DNA of 64,000 nt from Kaistia soli DSM 19436 (GCF_900129325.1 NZ_FQUP01000003.1:656364-720363), one strand, 5' to 3'. Shown: positions 28,314 to 40,108, counted from the first letter of the stretch. Translations and numbers: made by a program. The notes: a model not told the origin generated them from the letters alone.

Positions 28314-30659
28314 TCAGAACTGGGTGCCAGCGCTGAAGCGGAACACCTGCGTCTGGTCGAACGAGGCCTTGGTGAGCGCCTGGCCGAAATCGCCACGCAG
28401 CGGACCGAACGGCGAGTTCCAGATGATCGACACGCCGACGGACGAACGGATCTGCGAGGAGTCCTCGATATCGAGACCCTCGAGCCCATCGTAGCCGAAC
28501 AGCGTACCGGCATCGGCGAACACCGCGCCGCGCAGGCCGAACTCCTCGGGAAGGACCGGCAGCGGGAATTGCACCTCGAGCGTGGCGTTATAGTAGTTCG
28601 TGCCACCGATCGCGTAGGTGTCTTCGAGGCCGACATAGCGCGCACCGTAGCCATACGATGCGAAGCCACGGATCGTCTCGCCGCCGCGGTAGAAGTTGTC
28701 CAGAACCTGGACAGGCTCATCGCCGAGGCTGGTGATGTTACCGGCGCCCGCCTTGATCAAGCCGACGATATCGGAGTCGGGCATGATCTCCTTGTAGTAG
28801 CGCGCATCGATCGTCGACCGGACGAACTTGCCGTCGCCGCCGACACCGGCGAAGTCCTGGGCGAAGCGAACGAACGCGCCGCTGCGGGGCTCCTGGTAGT
28901 TGTCGATCGTCGAATAGGTAAGCGTGTAGCCGACCGAAGAGTTGATCCAGGCGCCCTGCGGGTAGAGTTCGGCGAAGGCCGGCCAGTCGAGGATATAATT
29001 CGAGCCCCACGACACGACGTTGCGCTGGTAGAGCTTGTAGTTGAACTGGACGTCGAAGTCGTCGGTGATCGGCAGACCCAGACGGATCGTGCCACCAGCC
29101 GTGTTCTGGTTGTACGGCCGATAGTCCGTTTCCTCGGCCTGATTGTAGAGCAGGTCAAAGCCGAGCGACATGCGGCGCCCGAGGAAGAACGGCTCGGTGA
29201 AGGCAAGGTTGAACGTGCGATCCGAAGCGCCGCCGCCAACCGAGACCTTCAGATACTGGCCGCGACCGAGGAAGTTCTTCTCGGTCAGAGCGACGGTGGC
29301 GATGAAGCCGCCGCCATTGTCGGTCGTGTAGCCACCGCCGACCGAGAACGAACCGGTCGACTGGTCTTCGACATTCACGACGATGATCACGCGGTCTGGC
29401 GAGCTGCCCGGCTGGGTCGCCACATTGACCGACTTGAAGTAGCCAAGCGCCTTCAGCCGACGCTCGGCCTGATCGACCAGCACGCGGTTATAGGCATCGC
29501 CTTCCGAGAGCTCGAACTCGCGACGGATGACATAGTCACGGGTACGCGTGTTGCCGCGGATGTCGAGGCGTTCGACATAGAGGCGCGGACCCTCGTCGAC
29601 GAGATAGGTCAGGTTGATGGTGTGGTTTTCGTAGTTGCGATCACCACGCGGGCGGACCTGGGCGAAGGAGCGGCCCTGCTCGAGCAGCGCGACGCTTATC
29701 GCCTCGGTCGACTTCTCCACCAGGGTCGAATTGAACACCGCACCCGGCTTCGTCTTCACATACTTCATCAGCGCCGGGCCGTTGATGTCGGGCACCGAGC
29801 TGTCAACGGCGACGGCGCCGAAACGGTAGCGTGCGCCTTCGTCGACCGTGATCGTGATCGTGTAGCGGTTCTTGGCGTCGTCGAACTGGGCGTCCGTGCT
29901 GACGATGCGGAAATCGGCAAAGCCGTTCCGCATGTAAAAGCGACGGATCAGCTCGGCATCGGACTGAAGCTTGGCATCGTCGAACTGGTCGCGCTTGGAG
30001 AACCAGGACGTGATGTTCGTCTTCTTGATCGTCATCACATTGCGAAGGCGACCGGAGGAGAACGTCGTGTTGCCGACGAAGTTGATCGCCGAGATGCCGG
30101 TGCGGGTGCCTTCATTGATCTTGAAGGTGACATCCGTGCGGCCATTCTCGCGCGGCTGCGTCGTCACCTCGACCGAGGCTTCAGCGCGGCCGTTGCGCTT
30201 GTAGAGCTCCTTCAGCCGCTCGACGTCGCTCTGCAGCTTGGCATCGTTGAGGACGCCGCGCGGCTTCGTCTCGACCACCGAGGTCAGCATGTCGTCCTTG
30301 AGCTTCTTGTTGCCCTCGAACCGCACATTCCCGACGATATTGTTTTCGCTGACCGACACCACCAGCTGATTGCCGCGGCGGTTGATCTTGACGTCGGAGA
30401 ACAACCCGGTCGCATAAAGCGCCTTGACGGAGGCGTTGATATCCTCCGCCGAGAAGTTTTTGCCAGGCTGGATGGTGACGTAGTTTCGAACGGTCTCGGA
30501 ATCGATGCGGGAACTACCCTGCACAACGATGCTGTTGACGACCTCGGCACGGGCCTCGGTGGCACCGATCAGCGAGACATGCGCGAACAGCACCAGGGCC
30601 GCAATCGCCAAAAACGCGGCGCGGGCTGCCCCCCGGGTGAAAGTCCTGAACAAATACAT
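28314..30659 (-). CDS. bamA: Outer membrane protein assembly factor BamA
   Basis: 781 residues from ATG 30659. A signal peptide (1-38, ending ARA-EV) is followed by five POTRA domains (about 40-440; for example [33 protein letters not shown]) and a 16-strand barrel ending in the C-terminal Phe (FRFSAGTQF). The barrel carries the family loop [15 protein letters not shown]. BamA inserts beta-barrel proteins in the outer membrane. Position after rseP is standard for the order. Confidence 0.97.
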   Translation of the reverse strand: MYLFRTFTRGAARAAFLAIAALVLFAHVSLIGATEARAEVVNSIVVQGSSRIDSETVRNYVTIQPGKNFSAEDINASVKALYATGLFSDVKINRRGNQLVVSVSENNIVGNVRFEGNKKLKDDMLTSVVETKPRGVLNDAKLQSDVERLKELYKRNGRAEASVEVTTQPRENGRTDVTFKINEGTRTGISAINFVGNTTFSSGRLRNVMTIKKTNITSWFSKRDQFDDAKLQSDAELIRRFYMRNGFADFRIVSTDAQFDDAKNRYTITITVDEGARYRFGAVAVDSSVPDINGPALMKYVKTKPGAVFNSTLVEKSTEAISVALLEQGRSFAQVRPRGDRNYENHTINLTYLVDEGPRLYVERLDIRGNTRTRDYVIRREFELSEGDAYNRVLVDQAERRLKALGYFKSVNVATQPGSSPDRVIIVVNVEDQSTGSFSVGGGYTTDNGGGFIATVALTEKNFLGRGQYLKVSVGGGASDRTFNLAFTEPFFLGRRMSLGFDLLYNQAEETDYRPYNQNTAGGTIRLGLPITDDFDVQFNYKLYQRNVVSWGSNYILDWPAFAELYPQGAWINSSVGYTLTYSTIDNYQEPRSGAFVRFAQDFAGVGGDGKFVRSTIDARYYKEIMPDSDIVGLIKAGAGNITSLGDEPVQVLDNFYRGGETIRGFASYGYGARYVGLEDTYAIGGTNYYNATLEVQFPLPVLPEEFGLRGAVFADAGTLFGYDGLEGLDIEDSSQIRSSVGVSIIWNSPFGPLRGDFGQALTKASFDQTQVFRFSAGTQF

Positions 30660-30863
30660 GGGGTTCAAACGCCCTTTTCGATTCCGACTTTCCAGCCTTC
30701 TGCCGGGCCTGAAAGCCCTGCAAGACTGAACCACTCTCAAAGTTTGTGGCAGGCTTTGACCCCAATCGCAAGCCGAGGGCCAGAGTGCCACAGGAGAATT
30801 TAACCGTCCGTTGCCGTGCTGCCACGCCCTTCGTGGCGGCGCACAACCAGCTTCGGACATTCG

Positions 30864-32009
30864 TTATAGCGACGTCAGATGAACGATATCATTCCATGTC
30901 GTGAAGAGCATGAGCATGACGACGGCCGCAAGGCCGATGCGGAAGCCGATGTCCTGGGCCCGCGGGCTGAGCGGACGCCCGCGGATGGCCTCGATGGCGT
31001 AGAAGAGCAGATGGCCGCCGTCGAGCATGGGCACCGGGAACAGATTGAGCAGGCCGATGCTGACCGAGAGGACCGCCGCCAGATTGACGAGGGCGGCGAA
31101 GCCGAGGGTGGCTACCTGGCCCGAGACCTGTGCCACCCGGATCGGGCCGCCCAATTCGTCCGTCGATTCGCGTCCCGCAAAGAGCCCGCCGATATAGGCG
31201 AAGGTTCGATCGACGACGAACCATGTCTCCTGCGCTCCCATGACGAGCGCCTGCGGGAAGCTGAATCGCTCGACCGTCACATTGCCGCCGGAAGCGTCGC
31301 GCGAGAGACCGAGCTGGCCGATGCGATGGACATTGCCGAACCGGTCGGTGACCTCGCGCCGCTGCGGCGTCGCCGACAAGGTCAGCGCCTGGCCGCCCCG
31401 CTCGATCACCACCGCCAGCGGCAGGTCGGCGCTGGTGGAAACAATGCGCTGCAGATCGTTGAACGTGTCGATCTTCGATCCATCGATCGAGAGAATCAGG
31501 TCGCCCGGCATGAAGCCGGCCTTCTCGGCGACGGATCCCGGCACGACCTGGTCGACGCGTGCGGTCGTTACCTCGCGGCCGTAAAGCGTGAAGATCGTGG
31601 CGAAGATGACGATCGAAAGCAGGAAATTCGCGAACGGACCGGCCGCAACGATCGCGGCGCGCTGCCAGACCGACTTCCCGAAAAAGGTGTCGCGCCGCTC
31701 ATCCTCCGTGAGGCTGTCGAGCGCCGCATGATCGGGCGTCGAAGCGACGTCTTCGTCGCCAAGGAATTTGACATAGCCGCCGAGCGGGATCGCCGAGATC
31801 TTCCAGCGCGTGCCGCGCTTGTCGTTGAAGCCGATGAGTTCCGGGCCGAAGCCGATCGAGAACGCCTTGACCTTGACGCCGCACCAGCGCGCGACGAGGA
31901 AATGCCCGAGCTCGTGGAAGAAGACGACCGTGGTGAGGACAAAGAGGAACGGGATCAGATAGCCGAGCGTCCCGGTTCCGAAATGACCGATCTGGCCAAG
32001 AGCTTCCAT
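30864..32009 (-). CDS. rseP: RIP metalloprotease RseP (site-2 protease)
   Basis: 381 residues with four membrane helices, the zinc motif HELGH in the first (FFHELGHFLVARWCG), one recognisable PDZ domain around 135-215 (AGFMPGDLILSIDG) and the third zinc ligand in NLFPVPMLDGGHL. It cleaves anti-sigma factors and leftover signal peptides within the membrane. ATG 32009 has AGGAGAGG upstream. It lies between dxr and bamA. Confidence 0.95.
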   Translation of the reverse strand: MEALGQIGHFGTGTLGYLIPFLFVLTTVVFFHELGHFLVARWCGVKVKAFSIGFGPELIGFNDKRGTRWKISAIPLGGYVKFLGDEDVASTPDHAALDSLTEDERRDTFFGKSVWQRAAIVAAGPFANFLLSIVIFATIFTLYGREVTTARVDQVVPGSVAEKAGFMPGDLILSIDGSKIDTFNDLQRIVSTSADLPLAVVIERGGQALTLSATPQRREVTDRFGNVHRIGQLGLSRDASGGNVTVERFSFPQALVMGAQETWFVVDRTFAYIGGLFAGRESTDELGGPIRVAQVSGQVATLGFAALVNLAAVLSVSIGLLNLFPVPMLDGGHLLFYAIEAIRGRPLSPRAQDIGFRIGLAAVVMLMLFTTWNDIVHLTSL

Positions 32010-32045
32010 GCGAAGACAACCCTCTCCTCTTGCGCGAACCGCGCT

Positions 32046-33275
32046 TCAAACTGCCTCGAGCCGCCGCCGGGCATCGATGACGCCGCGCGCGAGACGCCGT
32101 CCCTCGGCATCAATCGCCAGCGCAGCCCCAACCGACTGGATCGACACCGACCCCGAGGCCGCCGCCATATGATCCAGAGTTTCGGCCACTGTCGCGGCGA
32201 TGTCGAGAAAACCGATCTCGCCTGCCAGAAAAGCTTCGACAGCTACCTCATTGGCAGCATTCAAGACATTGGTCGCCCGATTGCCGCCCGACAAGGCCTG
32301 GCGGGCCAGGCTCAGCGCTGGAAAGCGCTCCAAATCTGGCTTTTCAAAGGTGAGGCTGCCGACCGACACCAGATCGAACGGCTTGGTCGTCGCCGGATAG
32401 CGCTTCGGCCAGCCGAGGCAATGGCCGATCGGGATGCGCATGTCGGCGGCACCCAGCTGCGCCAGGATCGAGCCATCGGCGTAGCTGATCCAGCCATGAA
32501 CCACCGATTGCGGGTGGACGACGACATGGAGGCGCTCGGATAGCAGCCCGAACAAGAAGTGCGCCTCGATGATTTCGAGGCCCTTGTTCATCATCGTCGC
32601 CGAATCGATCGAGATCTTCCGGCCCATCGACCAACGCGGATGGTTGAGCGCCTCGGCGATGGTCGCGCGCCGCATGGCATCGATCGGCGCCTGGCGGAAC
32701 GGTCCGCCTGAGGCCGTCAGCGTAATGCTCTCGACGGCCGGCATATTCTCGGCCTCAAGCGCCTGGAAGATGGCGTTGTGTTCCGAATCGACCGGAAGGA
32801 TATGGACGCCCGCAGCCTCCGCCCGCGACAGGAAAAAAGCACCTGCGCAGACGAGGCATTCCTTGTTGGCGAGCGCGATATCGGCACCGGCGTCAATTGC
32901 CGCGATCGTCGGGGCGAGGCCGGCGGCGCCGACGATCGCAGCGACGACGAGTTCGACCGGGCGGGATGCTGCCTCGATCACCGCCGCCTCTCCGGCGGCG
33001 GCCTCGATACCGGTTCCGGCGAGGGCCGCCTTCAGCGTCTCATAGCCATTTGGATCCGCGATGACGGCGATGCGAGCCTTCAGGCGGATCGCGGTCTCGG
33101 CGAGTTCGCGCGCGCGGGTTCCCGCCGTCACCGCCTCGACGATGAAGGCGTCCGGCCGGCCAAGAATGACGTCTGCCGTGCTGGCGCCGACCGAACCTGT
33201 CGCGCCGAGAATCGAAATCCGGCGGGGCTTGCCTGCGGGAGCGGGCGTGCGGCCGAGGGAGACGGGTGTTTTCAC
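32046..33275 (-). CDS. dxr: 1-deoxy-D-xylulose-5-phosphate reductoisomerase
   Basis: 409 residues from a GTG start at 33275 that shares GTGA with the cdsA stop; the frame stays open upstream but only as antisense-type sequence. Motifs are the NADPH loop ILGATGSVGAS, LANKECLVCAG, the metal and substrate site PVDSEHNAIFQ and LTASGGPFR, and the NAANEVAV segment. It makes MEP for isoprenoids, which feed UppS upstream in the same operon. Confidence 0.96.
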   Translation of the reverse strand: MKTPVSLGRTPAPAGKPRRISILGATGSVGASTADVILGRPDAFIVEAVTAGTRARELAETAIRLKARIAVIADPNGYETLKAALAGTGIEAAAGEAAVIEAASRPVELVVAAIVGAAGLAPTIAAIDAGADIALANKECLVCAGAFFLSRAEAAGVHILPVDSEHNAIFQALEAENMPAVESITLTASGGPFRQAPIDAMRRATIAEALNHPRWSMGRKISIDSATMMNKGLEIIEAHFLFGLLSERLHVVVHPQSVVHGWISYADGSILAQLGAADMRIPIGHCLGWPKRYPATTKPFDLVSVGSLTFEKPDLERFPALSLARQALSGGNRATNVLNAANEVAVEAFLAGEIGFLDIAATVAETLDHMAAASGSVSIQSVGAALAIDAEGRRLARGVIDARRRLEAV

Positions 33276-34128
33276 CAGATGAGAACTCCGGCGGCAATCT
33301 GATCGGCTCCGGAATGCAGCCATCCCACGGCAAGCGCAAGAGCGCCGGCAAAGACGAGGCCGTCGACCCGGTCCATCATGCCACCATGGCCCGGGATGAT
33401 GCCGCTGGAGTCCTTCTTGTTGAAATGCCGCTTCACGGCAGACTCGAAGAGATCGCCAGCCTGGCTGGCCAGCGAGAGGAAGACCAGCAGCACGGCAAGG
33501 CCGATCGTCACCGCCACGCCGGAAAGGGCCGCAGCCACCAAAGCCGCCGCCACGCCGCCGACCAGCCCGCCGATCGACCCCGACCACGTCTTCTTCGGCG
33601 ACACGCGCGGCCAGAGCTTCGGGCCGCCAATCGAGCGGCCGGCGAAAAAGGCGAAGCTGTCGGTGCCCCAGACGAGGACCAGCAAGACCAGCAGCGCCTG
33701 GAAGCCGTGCGCCGGGTCGGCCCGGAGCGCCGCGATGGGAATGCCGAGCATGGCGGCATAGACGACGCCCGCGACCAGCCACGCGGAGCGTCCAAGCGCG
33801 GCGACGCCGAGCACGCCGGCAGCGGCGACTGCCACCGCGGCGATGACGCCGCTCGAACCGGCGACGAGACTGGCGAGGCCGACGAACACCGCACCGAGCA
33901 CGACGGCCGGGCGCCGCGGCAGCAGGCTTTCGGAGCGATCGACCACATAAGCCCATTCGGCGAACACGATCATCGCACCGGCCGCGGCAAGACCATAAGT
34001 CGGCCATGAGCCGAACCAGGCGCACACGAGCGCCAGCGGAACCAACACGGCCGACGATAACAGGCGCACGCCAAGATCGGCGTTGCGGCCCGTTGGAGCG
34101 GATGCGGGCGCCGGATGCCTATCCTCGG

Positions 34129-34132
<4 letters not shown>
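33272..34132 (-). CDS. cdsA: Phosphatidate cytidylyltransferase
   Basis: 286 residues with 7-8 membrane helices and the C-terminal CDS signature ending in KRHFNKKDSSGIIPGHGGMM and DRVDGL. It makes CDP-diacylglycerol for phospholipids. The start appears to be TTG at 34132, sharing TTGA with the uppS stop. The next in-frame Met is about 40 residues in and would remove the first helix, so I keep the TTG. Confidence 0.93.
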
Positions 34133-34914
<782 letters not shown>

Positions 34915-34931
34915 GGCAGCGCCGGAGCCTG

Positions 34932-35477
34932 TCAGATCTGCAGAATTTCTGCTTCCTTCGCCGCAAGCACCGCATCGATCTCGGCGATCGTGTCGTCGGT
35001 CAGCTTCTGGATCTTCTCCGTCAGCCGCCGGCTCTCATCTTCGCCAAGGCCGTCGGCCTCGCTCTTCTTCAAGCCATCCATGCCGTCGCGGCGGACGTGG
35101 CGAACCGCCACGCGCGCGCCTTCGGCATATTTATGCGCCGCTTTAACGAATTCCTTGCGCCGGTCGTTGTTCAGCTCGGGAATCGGAATGCGGAACACCG
35201 CACCCTCGACGATCGGATTAAGGCCGAGGCTCGATTCGCGGATCGCCTTCTCGACAGCCGGCGCCGTGCCGCGATCCCAGACCTGGACCGTGATGAGACG
35301 CGGCTCCGGGACGTTGATCGTGGCGAGCTGGTTGATCGGCATGATCGAACCATAGACGTTGACCGTGATCGGATCGAGCATGCTCGAAGACGCGCGGCCA
35401 GTGCGGAGGCCGGAAAGGTCGGCCTTGAAAGCGTTGATAGCGCCTTGCATGCGCCGGCTCAAATCATCGAGATTCAT
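34932..35477 (-). CDS. frr: Ribosome recycling factor
   Basis: 181 residues, the standard size. Recognised from [21 protein letters not shown] and [20 protein letters not shown], with the C-terminal helix [19 protein letters not shown]. It splits post-termination ribosomes with EF-G. AGAGGACG precedes the ATG. It follows pyrH after 49 bases. Confidence 0.97.
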   Translation of the reverse strand: MNLDDLSRRMQGAINAFKADLSGLRTGRASSSMLDPITVNVYGSIMPINQLATINVPEPRLITVQVWDRGTAPAVEKAIRESSLGLNPIVEGAVFRIPIPELNNDRRKEFVKAAHKYAEGARVAVRHVRRDGMDGLKKSEADGLGEDESRRLTEKIQKLTDDTIAEIDAVLAAKEAEILQI

Positions 35478-35526
35478 CTCGTCCTCTTATCGTCTTGGCG
35501 ACGGCGAACTCTGCGCGAGGTCCTAC

Positions 35527-36249
35527 CTATTCGTCGGCAATGATCGTCGCGCGGCCCTGGCCGTGCAGAACTTCAACAAAGGCGTTCGGAGCCTGGATCG
35601 AGAACACGATTAGCGGAATATGGTTGTCGCGGGCAAGCGCCACGGCAGCGGCATCCATCACCTGAAGTCCACGTGCCAGAACTTCGGCATGGGTGATGCG
35701 GTCGAAACGGACGGCATCGGGATGCTTCTTCGGATCGGCGGAATAGACGCCGTCGACATTCGTGCCCTTGAAGAGGGCGTCGCAGCCCATCTCGGCGGCC
35801 CGAAGCGCGGCGCCTGAATCGGTCGTGAAGAACGGGTTTCCGGTGCCGCCGGCGAACAGCACGACCCGGCCGCGCTTCAGCGCGCGCTCGGCCCGCTGCT
35901 GCGAGAAGGTCTCGCAGATCGTCGGCATCGGCACGGCGGAGAAGATGCGCGAGGAAATCCCGCGGCGCTCGAGCGCTTCATGCATCCCGATGGCATTCAT
36001 CACGGTCGCAAGCATGCCCATATGGTCGCCGGCGACCCGGTTGCCCCCGGCCTTGGCGATTGTCATGCCGCGGAAGATGTTGCCGCCGCCAACCACCAGC
36101 GCCACTTCGACGCCCGACTCGACCGCCTGGCCTACTTCGCCTGCGATCCGATCAACGACTTTCTCGTCGATGCCGAAGGGCTGTGCGCCCAACAACGCCT
36201 CACCCGAGACCTTGAGGAGCACGCGTCGAAACCGGGCGGGTGCCGCCAT
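35527..36249 (-). CDS. pyrH: UMP kinase
   Basis: 240 residues from ATG 36249 (GAGGACA upstream). Amino acid kinase fold with KVSGEALLG, VVGGGNIFRG and FAGGTGNPFFTTD, all diagnostic of bacterial PyrH. It converts UMP to UDP. It follows tsf across a hairpin. Confidence 0.96.
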   Translation of the reverse strand: MAAPARFRRVLLKVSGEALLGAQPFGIDEKVVDRIAGEVGQAVESGVEVALVVGGGNIFRGMTIAKAGGNRVAGDHMGMLATVMNAIGMHEALERRGISSRIFSAVPMPTICETFSQQRAERALKRGRVVLFAGGTGNPFFTTDSGAALRAAEMGCDALFKGTNVDGVYSADPKKHPDAVRFDRITHAEVLARGLQVMDAAAVALARDNHIPLIVFSIQAPNAFVEVLHGQGRATIIADE

Positions 36250-36294
36250 ACCGTTGTCCTCGCTGTCGTGAATGGGCAAGTTCCGATACACGAA

Positions 36295-36320
36295 GGGCGC
36301 CGGATTGTCATCCGGCGCCC
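36295..36320 (-). terminator. Hairpin between tsf and pyrH
   Basis: Perfect 11-base stem GGGCGCCGGAT / ATCCGGCGCCC with a 4-base loop, 37 bases after the tsf stop on the minus strand. Only TTCGTGT follows, so termination is probably partial. Confidence 0.6.
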
Positions 36321-36357
36321 CTTGCATTTCAGTCGGGAAGCACTTGTTTCCCAGAAC

Positions 36358-37284
36358 TTATTTCGTTCCGGCAACCGCCGCGACTTCAGCGGCGAAGTCG
36401 CTCTCTTCCTTCTCGATACCCTCGCCAAGGCGATAGGCAACGAATTCGGTGAGCTTGATCGGCGCGCCGACATCGGCTTCGGCCGCCTTCAGAGCCTTCT
36501 CGACCGTCAGGTCGGGATTGATCACGAAGGCCTGCAGCAGCAGGACGACTTCCTCGTAGAACTTGCGCACGCGGCCCTCGACCATCTTCTCGATGATCGC
36601 CTCGGGCTTGCCGGATTCACGCGCCTGCTCGGCATAGACGGCACGCTCGCGCGCGACGACAGCCTGATCCAACGCATCGGTGTTGACCGAAAGCGGGTTC
36701 GCGGCGGCGATGTGCATCGCGATCTGGCGGCCAAGCGCGAGGAGCTTGTCCTTGTCGCCGGTCGACTCGAGGCCAACCAGGACACCGATCTTGCCGAGCC
36801 CAGGAGCGGTCGCGGCATGGACGTAGGTCGCGACGACGCCGTCGGACACTGCAACGCTGGACGAGCGACGGAGGCTCATATTCTCGCCGATCGTCGCCAC
36901 GGCCTCGGTGATCGTCTGCTCGACGGTCTTGTCCGAATTCGGGAACGTCGCCGCAGAAACAGCCGCGGCCGAACCATCCGTCTCGAGCGCCGCCTTGGCA
37001 ACGTTGAGGACGAGCTGCTGGAACTCGGCGTTGCGGGCGACGAAGTCAGTCTCGGAATTGACCTCGACCAGCACGGCACGGTTGCCCGACGCCGCGACGC
37101 CGACCAGGCCCTCGGCAGCCACGCGGCCGGCCTTCTTGGCCGCCTTGGCGAGACCCTTGGTCCGCAGCCAGTCGATCGCCGCCTCGACGTCGCCCGACGT
37201 CTCGGTCAGCGCCGTCTTGCAGTCCATCATGCCCGCGCCGGTCTTTTCGCGCAGGTCCTTCACCATCGAAGCGGAAATAGCCAT
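36358..37284 (-). CDS. tsf: Elongation factor Ts
   Basis: 308 residues from ATG 37284. The N-terminal domain carries [16 protein letters not shown] and the core TDFVARN motif that contacts EF-Tu; the C-terminal dimerisation part ends [11 protein letters not shown]. It is the nucleotide exchange factor for EF-Tu. It follows rpsB after 105 bases that contain two hairpins. Confidence 0.97.
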   Translation of the reverse strand: MAISASMVKDLREKTGAGMMDCKTALTETSGDVEAAIDWLRTKGLAKAAKKAGRVAAEGLVGVAASGNRAVLVEVNSETDFVARNAEFQQLVLNVAKAALETDGSAAAVSAATFPNSDKTVEQTITEAVATIGENMSLRRSSSVAVSDGVVATYVHAATAPGLGKIGVLVGLESTGDKDKLLALGRQIAMHIAAANPLSVNTDALDQAVVARERAVYAEQARESGKPEAIIEKMVEGRVRKFYEEVVLLLQAFVINPDLTVEKALKAAEADVGAPIKLTEFVAYRLGEGIEKEESDFAAEVAAVAGTK

Positions 37285-37315
37285 CGTCTGCCTCGTTCCT
37301 TGTTTTTCTAACGAA

Positions 37316-37340
37316 CAGCCGGGCAAAGGGAGCCCGGCTG
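37316..37340 (-). terminator. Hairpin between rpsB and tsf
   Basis: Stem CAGCCGGGC / GCCCGGCTG with a 7-base loop. A second perfect palindrome, GCCGCCCGCGCGGGCGGC, lies at 37364-37381, just after the rpsB stop. Neither has a good T-tract on the minus strand, so these probably attenuate rpsB-tsf read-through or stabilise mRNA ends. Confidence 0.5.
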
Positions 37341-37389
37341 CGTCGTGTCACCATTCATGAGCTGCCGCCCGCGCGGGCGGCGCAAGCGA

Positions 37390-38175
37390 TCAGGCTGCGG
37401 CGGTCGCCTCGGCCTCTTCGACGACTTCCGGAAGAGCCTCTTCGTAGACCTCTTCCTGAGCGCCGAGATCAAGACCCGACTGGCCGGCGGCACGCGAGAT
37501 GCCGTCCAGCGCCGCACGGGCGATCAGGTCGCCATAGAGCGTCAGCGCGCGGCCGGCGTCGTCATTGCCGGGGATCGGATAGTTGATGCCGTCCGGATCC
37601 GAATTGGAATCGATGATTGCCGCGACAGGAATATGAAGGCGGCGCGCTTCCTGGATCGCGAGCGCTTCCTTGTTGGTGTCGATCACGAACAGGAGGTCGG
37701 GAATGCCGCCCATGTCCTTGATGCCGCCAAGGGCGTTCTCAAGCTTGTCGCGCTCGCGCGACAGCGTCAGAAGCTCCTTCTTGGTCAGGCCCTGCACGTC
37801 CGAGGACAGCAGCTCGTCGAGGTGACGCAGGCGCTGGATCGAATGCGAGATCGTCTTCCAGTTGGTCAGCATGCCGCCGAGCCAGCGGGAATTGACATAA
37901 TACTGGGCGCAGCGCTTGGCAGCGGCCGCGACCGGATCCGACGCCTGGCGCTTCGTGCCGACGAACAGCACGCGACCGCCACCGGCGACCGTATCGCTCA
38001 CCGCCTGCAGGGCACGGTGCAACATCGGCACCGTCTGCGCGAGATCGATGATGTGGATGTTGTTGCGCACGCCATAGAGATACGGCGCCATCTTCGGGTT
38101 CCAGCGATGCTTCTGGTGGCCGAAATGGATGCCGGCCTCGAGCAGCTGGCGCATCGAGAAATCAGGAATAGCCAT
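37390..38175 (-). CDS. rpsB: 30S ribosomal protein S2
   Basis: 261 residues beginning [19 protein letters not shown], then [15 protein letters not shown] and the [17 protein letters not shown] segment. A C-terminal acidic, Ala/Glu-rich tail of about 30 residues is typical of alphaproteobacteria. First gene of the long minus-strand run. Confidence 0.98.
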   Translation of the reverse strand: MAIPDFSMRQLLEAGIHFGHQKHRWNPKMAPYLYGVRNNIHIIDLAQTVPMLHRALQAVSDTVAGGGRVLFVGTKRQASDPVAAAAKRCAQYYVNSRWLGGMLTNWKTISHSIQRLRHLDELLSSDVQGLTKKELLTLSRERDKLENALGGIKDMGGIPDLLFVIDTNKEALAIQEARRLHIPVAAIIDSNSDPDGINYPIPGNDDAGRALTLYGDLIARAALDGISRAAGQSGLDLGAQEEVYEEALPEVVEEAEATAAA

Positions 38176-38298
38176 TTATTTCAGTGTCCTTCACCGGTTC
38201 AACCTCCGTGGGGAAAGCCGAACGGTGTTCGGCACCGGTGGGTCCCGACAAACGCAAAAGCGCCGCCGGAGCCCGAGCCCCACGTGTGGAATGCGCGC

Positions 38299-38327
38299 CT
38301 TATAGGCGGGAAAGGCGAGAAGAGCAA
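38299..38327 (-). promoter_or_regulatory. Probable rpsB promoter
   Basis: On the minus strand, TTGCTC and TATAAG are 17 bases apart. Transcription would start near 38292, leaving an rpsB leader of about 117 bases that could carry S2 autoregulation. No recognised leader motif was identified. Confidence 0.5.
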
Positions 38328-38455
38328 GCTTGACGTCAAAGGGCGCGCTTCGCATCGTGGTTCAAGAAAATCCGCCGGTCGCCTCCGCTGCAGCCGTCTG
38401 ATCTAGCCGCAGGGGAGACTTCCAAGATGCCGGATCGCGGCCGGGACAACACCGG

Positions 38456-39679
38456 ATGACCAACCTGCCGCGTCAGGATGGTCAAGACGAGACGCACGGC
38501 ACGAGGATCGACGCGCTGACGTCGCTGCGATTCTTCGCGGCGCTGGCGATTGTGCTCCATCACCTTCGCGACTACGGCTTCGCGCCCCGCTTGCTCGGTG
38601 GGCTGCCGCTCGACAACGGGGTCTCGTTCTTCTTCATCCTATCGGGCTTCGTTATCTTCCTGGTCTACGGCGCGATGAAAAGCCCTGAAGCTCGGAAGGC
38701 CTATCTGGTCGCGCGCATCGCGCGGATCTATCCGCTGCATCTCGCGACGTTCGTGCTGCTCTTTGTCCTTCTGAATGGGGATCCCGGTCGGTTCGGCACC
38801 GGCGAGAGCAGTTGGCTGGCGGGGATTCTCAACGTCCTGCTGTTGCAGGCCTGGGTCCCCATCGGCACCGTGTTCTTCGGGTTCAACAGCCTCAGCTGGA
38901 CGATCTCCGTCGAGATGTTCTTCTACGTGGCGTTCATCGGCCTCGTCGTCGACTTCCCGCGCCGATGGCCTTATGCGCTCGCCGGAAGCGCCGCGCTGGT
39001 GCTGGCATTGATCGTTCTCTCCGACAGCCTTCATCTCGCCAACTATGACGATCCGATGCACCGGGTTAACGCGGCGGGGCTGCTCTATATCAATCCGCTC
39101 ACGCGGCTTTTCGAGTTCGTTCTCGGGATGTGCGTCGCCCTCGCCTGGATGACTGTGCGGCGACGGCGGATCAATAAGGGGCTGGCGACCCTGGCCGAGA
39201 TCGGGGCGGTATTTCTGTTTGCCGGCAACGCCCTGCTGGTCTTCCCGATCAGCGCGTGGTTCGCGGCCAGCATCAGCGTATCCTCCAGCGTCTGGATCTC
39301 GCATGGCGGGGCGATCTGCCTGTCGACTGCCCTCCTCATCTTCGTGATCGCCTTCCAAGCGGGCTTTCTCAGCGCGCTGCTGCGACTTCCGGTCCTCGTT
39401 TTCCTCGGCGAGATCTCCTTCTCCATCTATATGGTCCATCAGATCCTGCTCCGGTCCTATGCCACCCATGCCGACTGGTTTGCCGGCCTCGCGCCCCCAG
39501 TGATGCTCGCACTCTATGGCGCGGTCCTTCTCGTCACCGCGACATTGCTCTGGCGTATCGTCGAACTGCCAGCGCGCAGCTTCTTGCGCGGGGCCTATGC
39601 GCGAAGAACCGGCCGCAGCGCCGGGCGCGGCGTGGCGGAGACGGGAAAAGCCTCGCCGGTCGCTTCGCCCGGCGACTAG
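38456..39679 (+). CDS. Acyltransferase 3 family membrane protein (OafA/YrhL type)
   Basis: 407 residues with about 10 membrane helices. The N-terminal RIDALTSLRFFAALAIVLHH holds the conserved Arg and the His pair; FFILSGFVIFLVY and SLSWTISVEMFFY are further family motifs. Such proteins acylate sugars of O-antigens, exopolysaccharides or Nod-like factors in the inner membrane. No polysaccharide genes are adjacent, so the acceptor is unknown. Its TAG stop overlaps the stop of a possible small gene on the other strand. Confidence 0.9.
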   Translation: MTNLPRQDGQDETHGTRIDALTSLRFFAALAIVLHHLRDYGFAPRLLGGLPLDNGVSFFFILSGFVIFLVYGAMKSPEARKAYLVARIARIYPLHLATFVLLFVLLNGDPGRFGTGESSWLAGILNVLLLQAWVPIGTVFFGFNSLSWTISVEMFFYVAFIGLVVDFPRRWPYALAGSAALVLALIVLSDSLHLANYDDPMHRVNAAGLLYINPLTRLFEFVLGMCVALAWMTVRRRRINKGLATLAEIGAVFLFAGNALLVFPISAWFAASISVSSSVWISHGGAICLSTALLIFVIAFQAGFLSALLRLPVLVFLGEISFSIYMVHQILLRSYATHADWFAGLAPPVMLALYGAVLLVTATLLWRIVELPARSFLRGAYARRTGRSAGRGVAETGKASPVASPGD

Positions 39680-39795
39680 CGTCCCTTCCGAAGCAAGCGG
39701 CCATCCTGCCGCCACTGCGGCTTCGCACGCCAGTCGTGTTCGGAAGTCGTCACTTCGTTGATCGGGAAGGCCGCATCGGCCCGCGCGAGCCACAT
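39676..39795 (-). CDS. Possible small or 5'-truncated gene converging on the acyltransferase
   Basis: On the minus strand a frame with codon use like neighbouring genes ends at 39676. From ATG 39795 it encodes 39 residues (MWLARADAAFPINEVTTSEH then a basic end, LLRKGR). The frame is open further upstream to about 39945 without any ATG, which suggests the 3' end of a gene that has lost its start. It and the acyltransferase share the palindromic stop CTAG. No family recognised. Nothing else was found in 39796-40108. Confidence 0.35.
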   Translation of the reverse strand: MWLARADAAFPINEVTTSEHDWRAKPQWRQDGRLLRKGR

Positions 39796-40108
39796 CTCCC
39801 ACGGCGCTACTAGGTGGCGTGTCGATGCGCGCCCAACGAGTTCAGGAACATCAGAGGTTGAGAACCCGATTCCGGTAACGCGGCTAGATCGTTGTTCCAG
39901 CGCTCTTTTCGTCGTCTGGGATGAGGCGCCGATTTAGCCCCGAGGCGGCCGAGTGTAAGCACGCCGAACGGACGTCTGCGCTTTCGGGATGCAGGTCGAG
40001 CGCGGCTCAAGGCCCGTCACGCGAATGCGCGACGCCGCAATCTCCTGGTGCGAACGAAGCGCCACGCCTTTAGAACAGCGTGGCAGCAACAAGGAGCGGC
40101 GGCAGCCC

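Noticed and set aside
32046..34025. Long minus-strand frame extending dxr upstream through cdsA
   Set aside because: Dxr homology starts at the GTG 33275; the upstream part is cdsA read out of frame.
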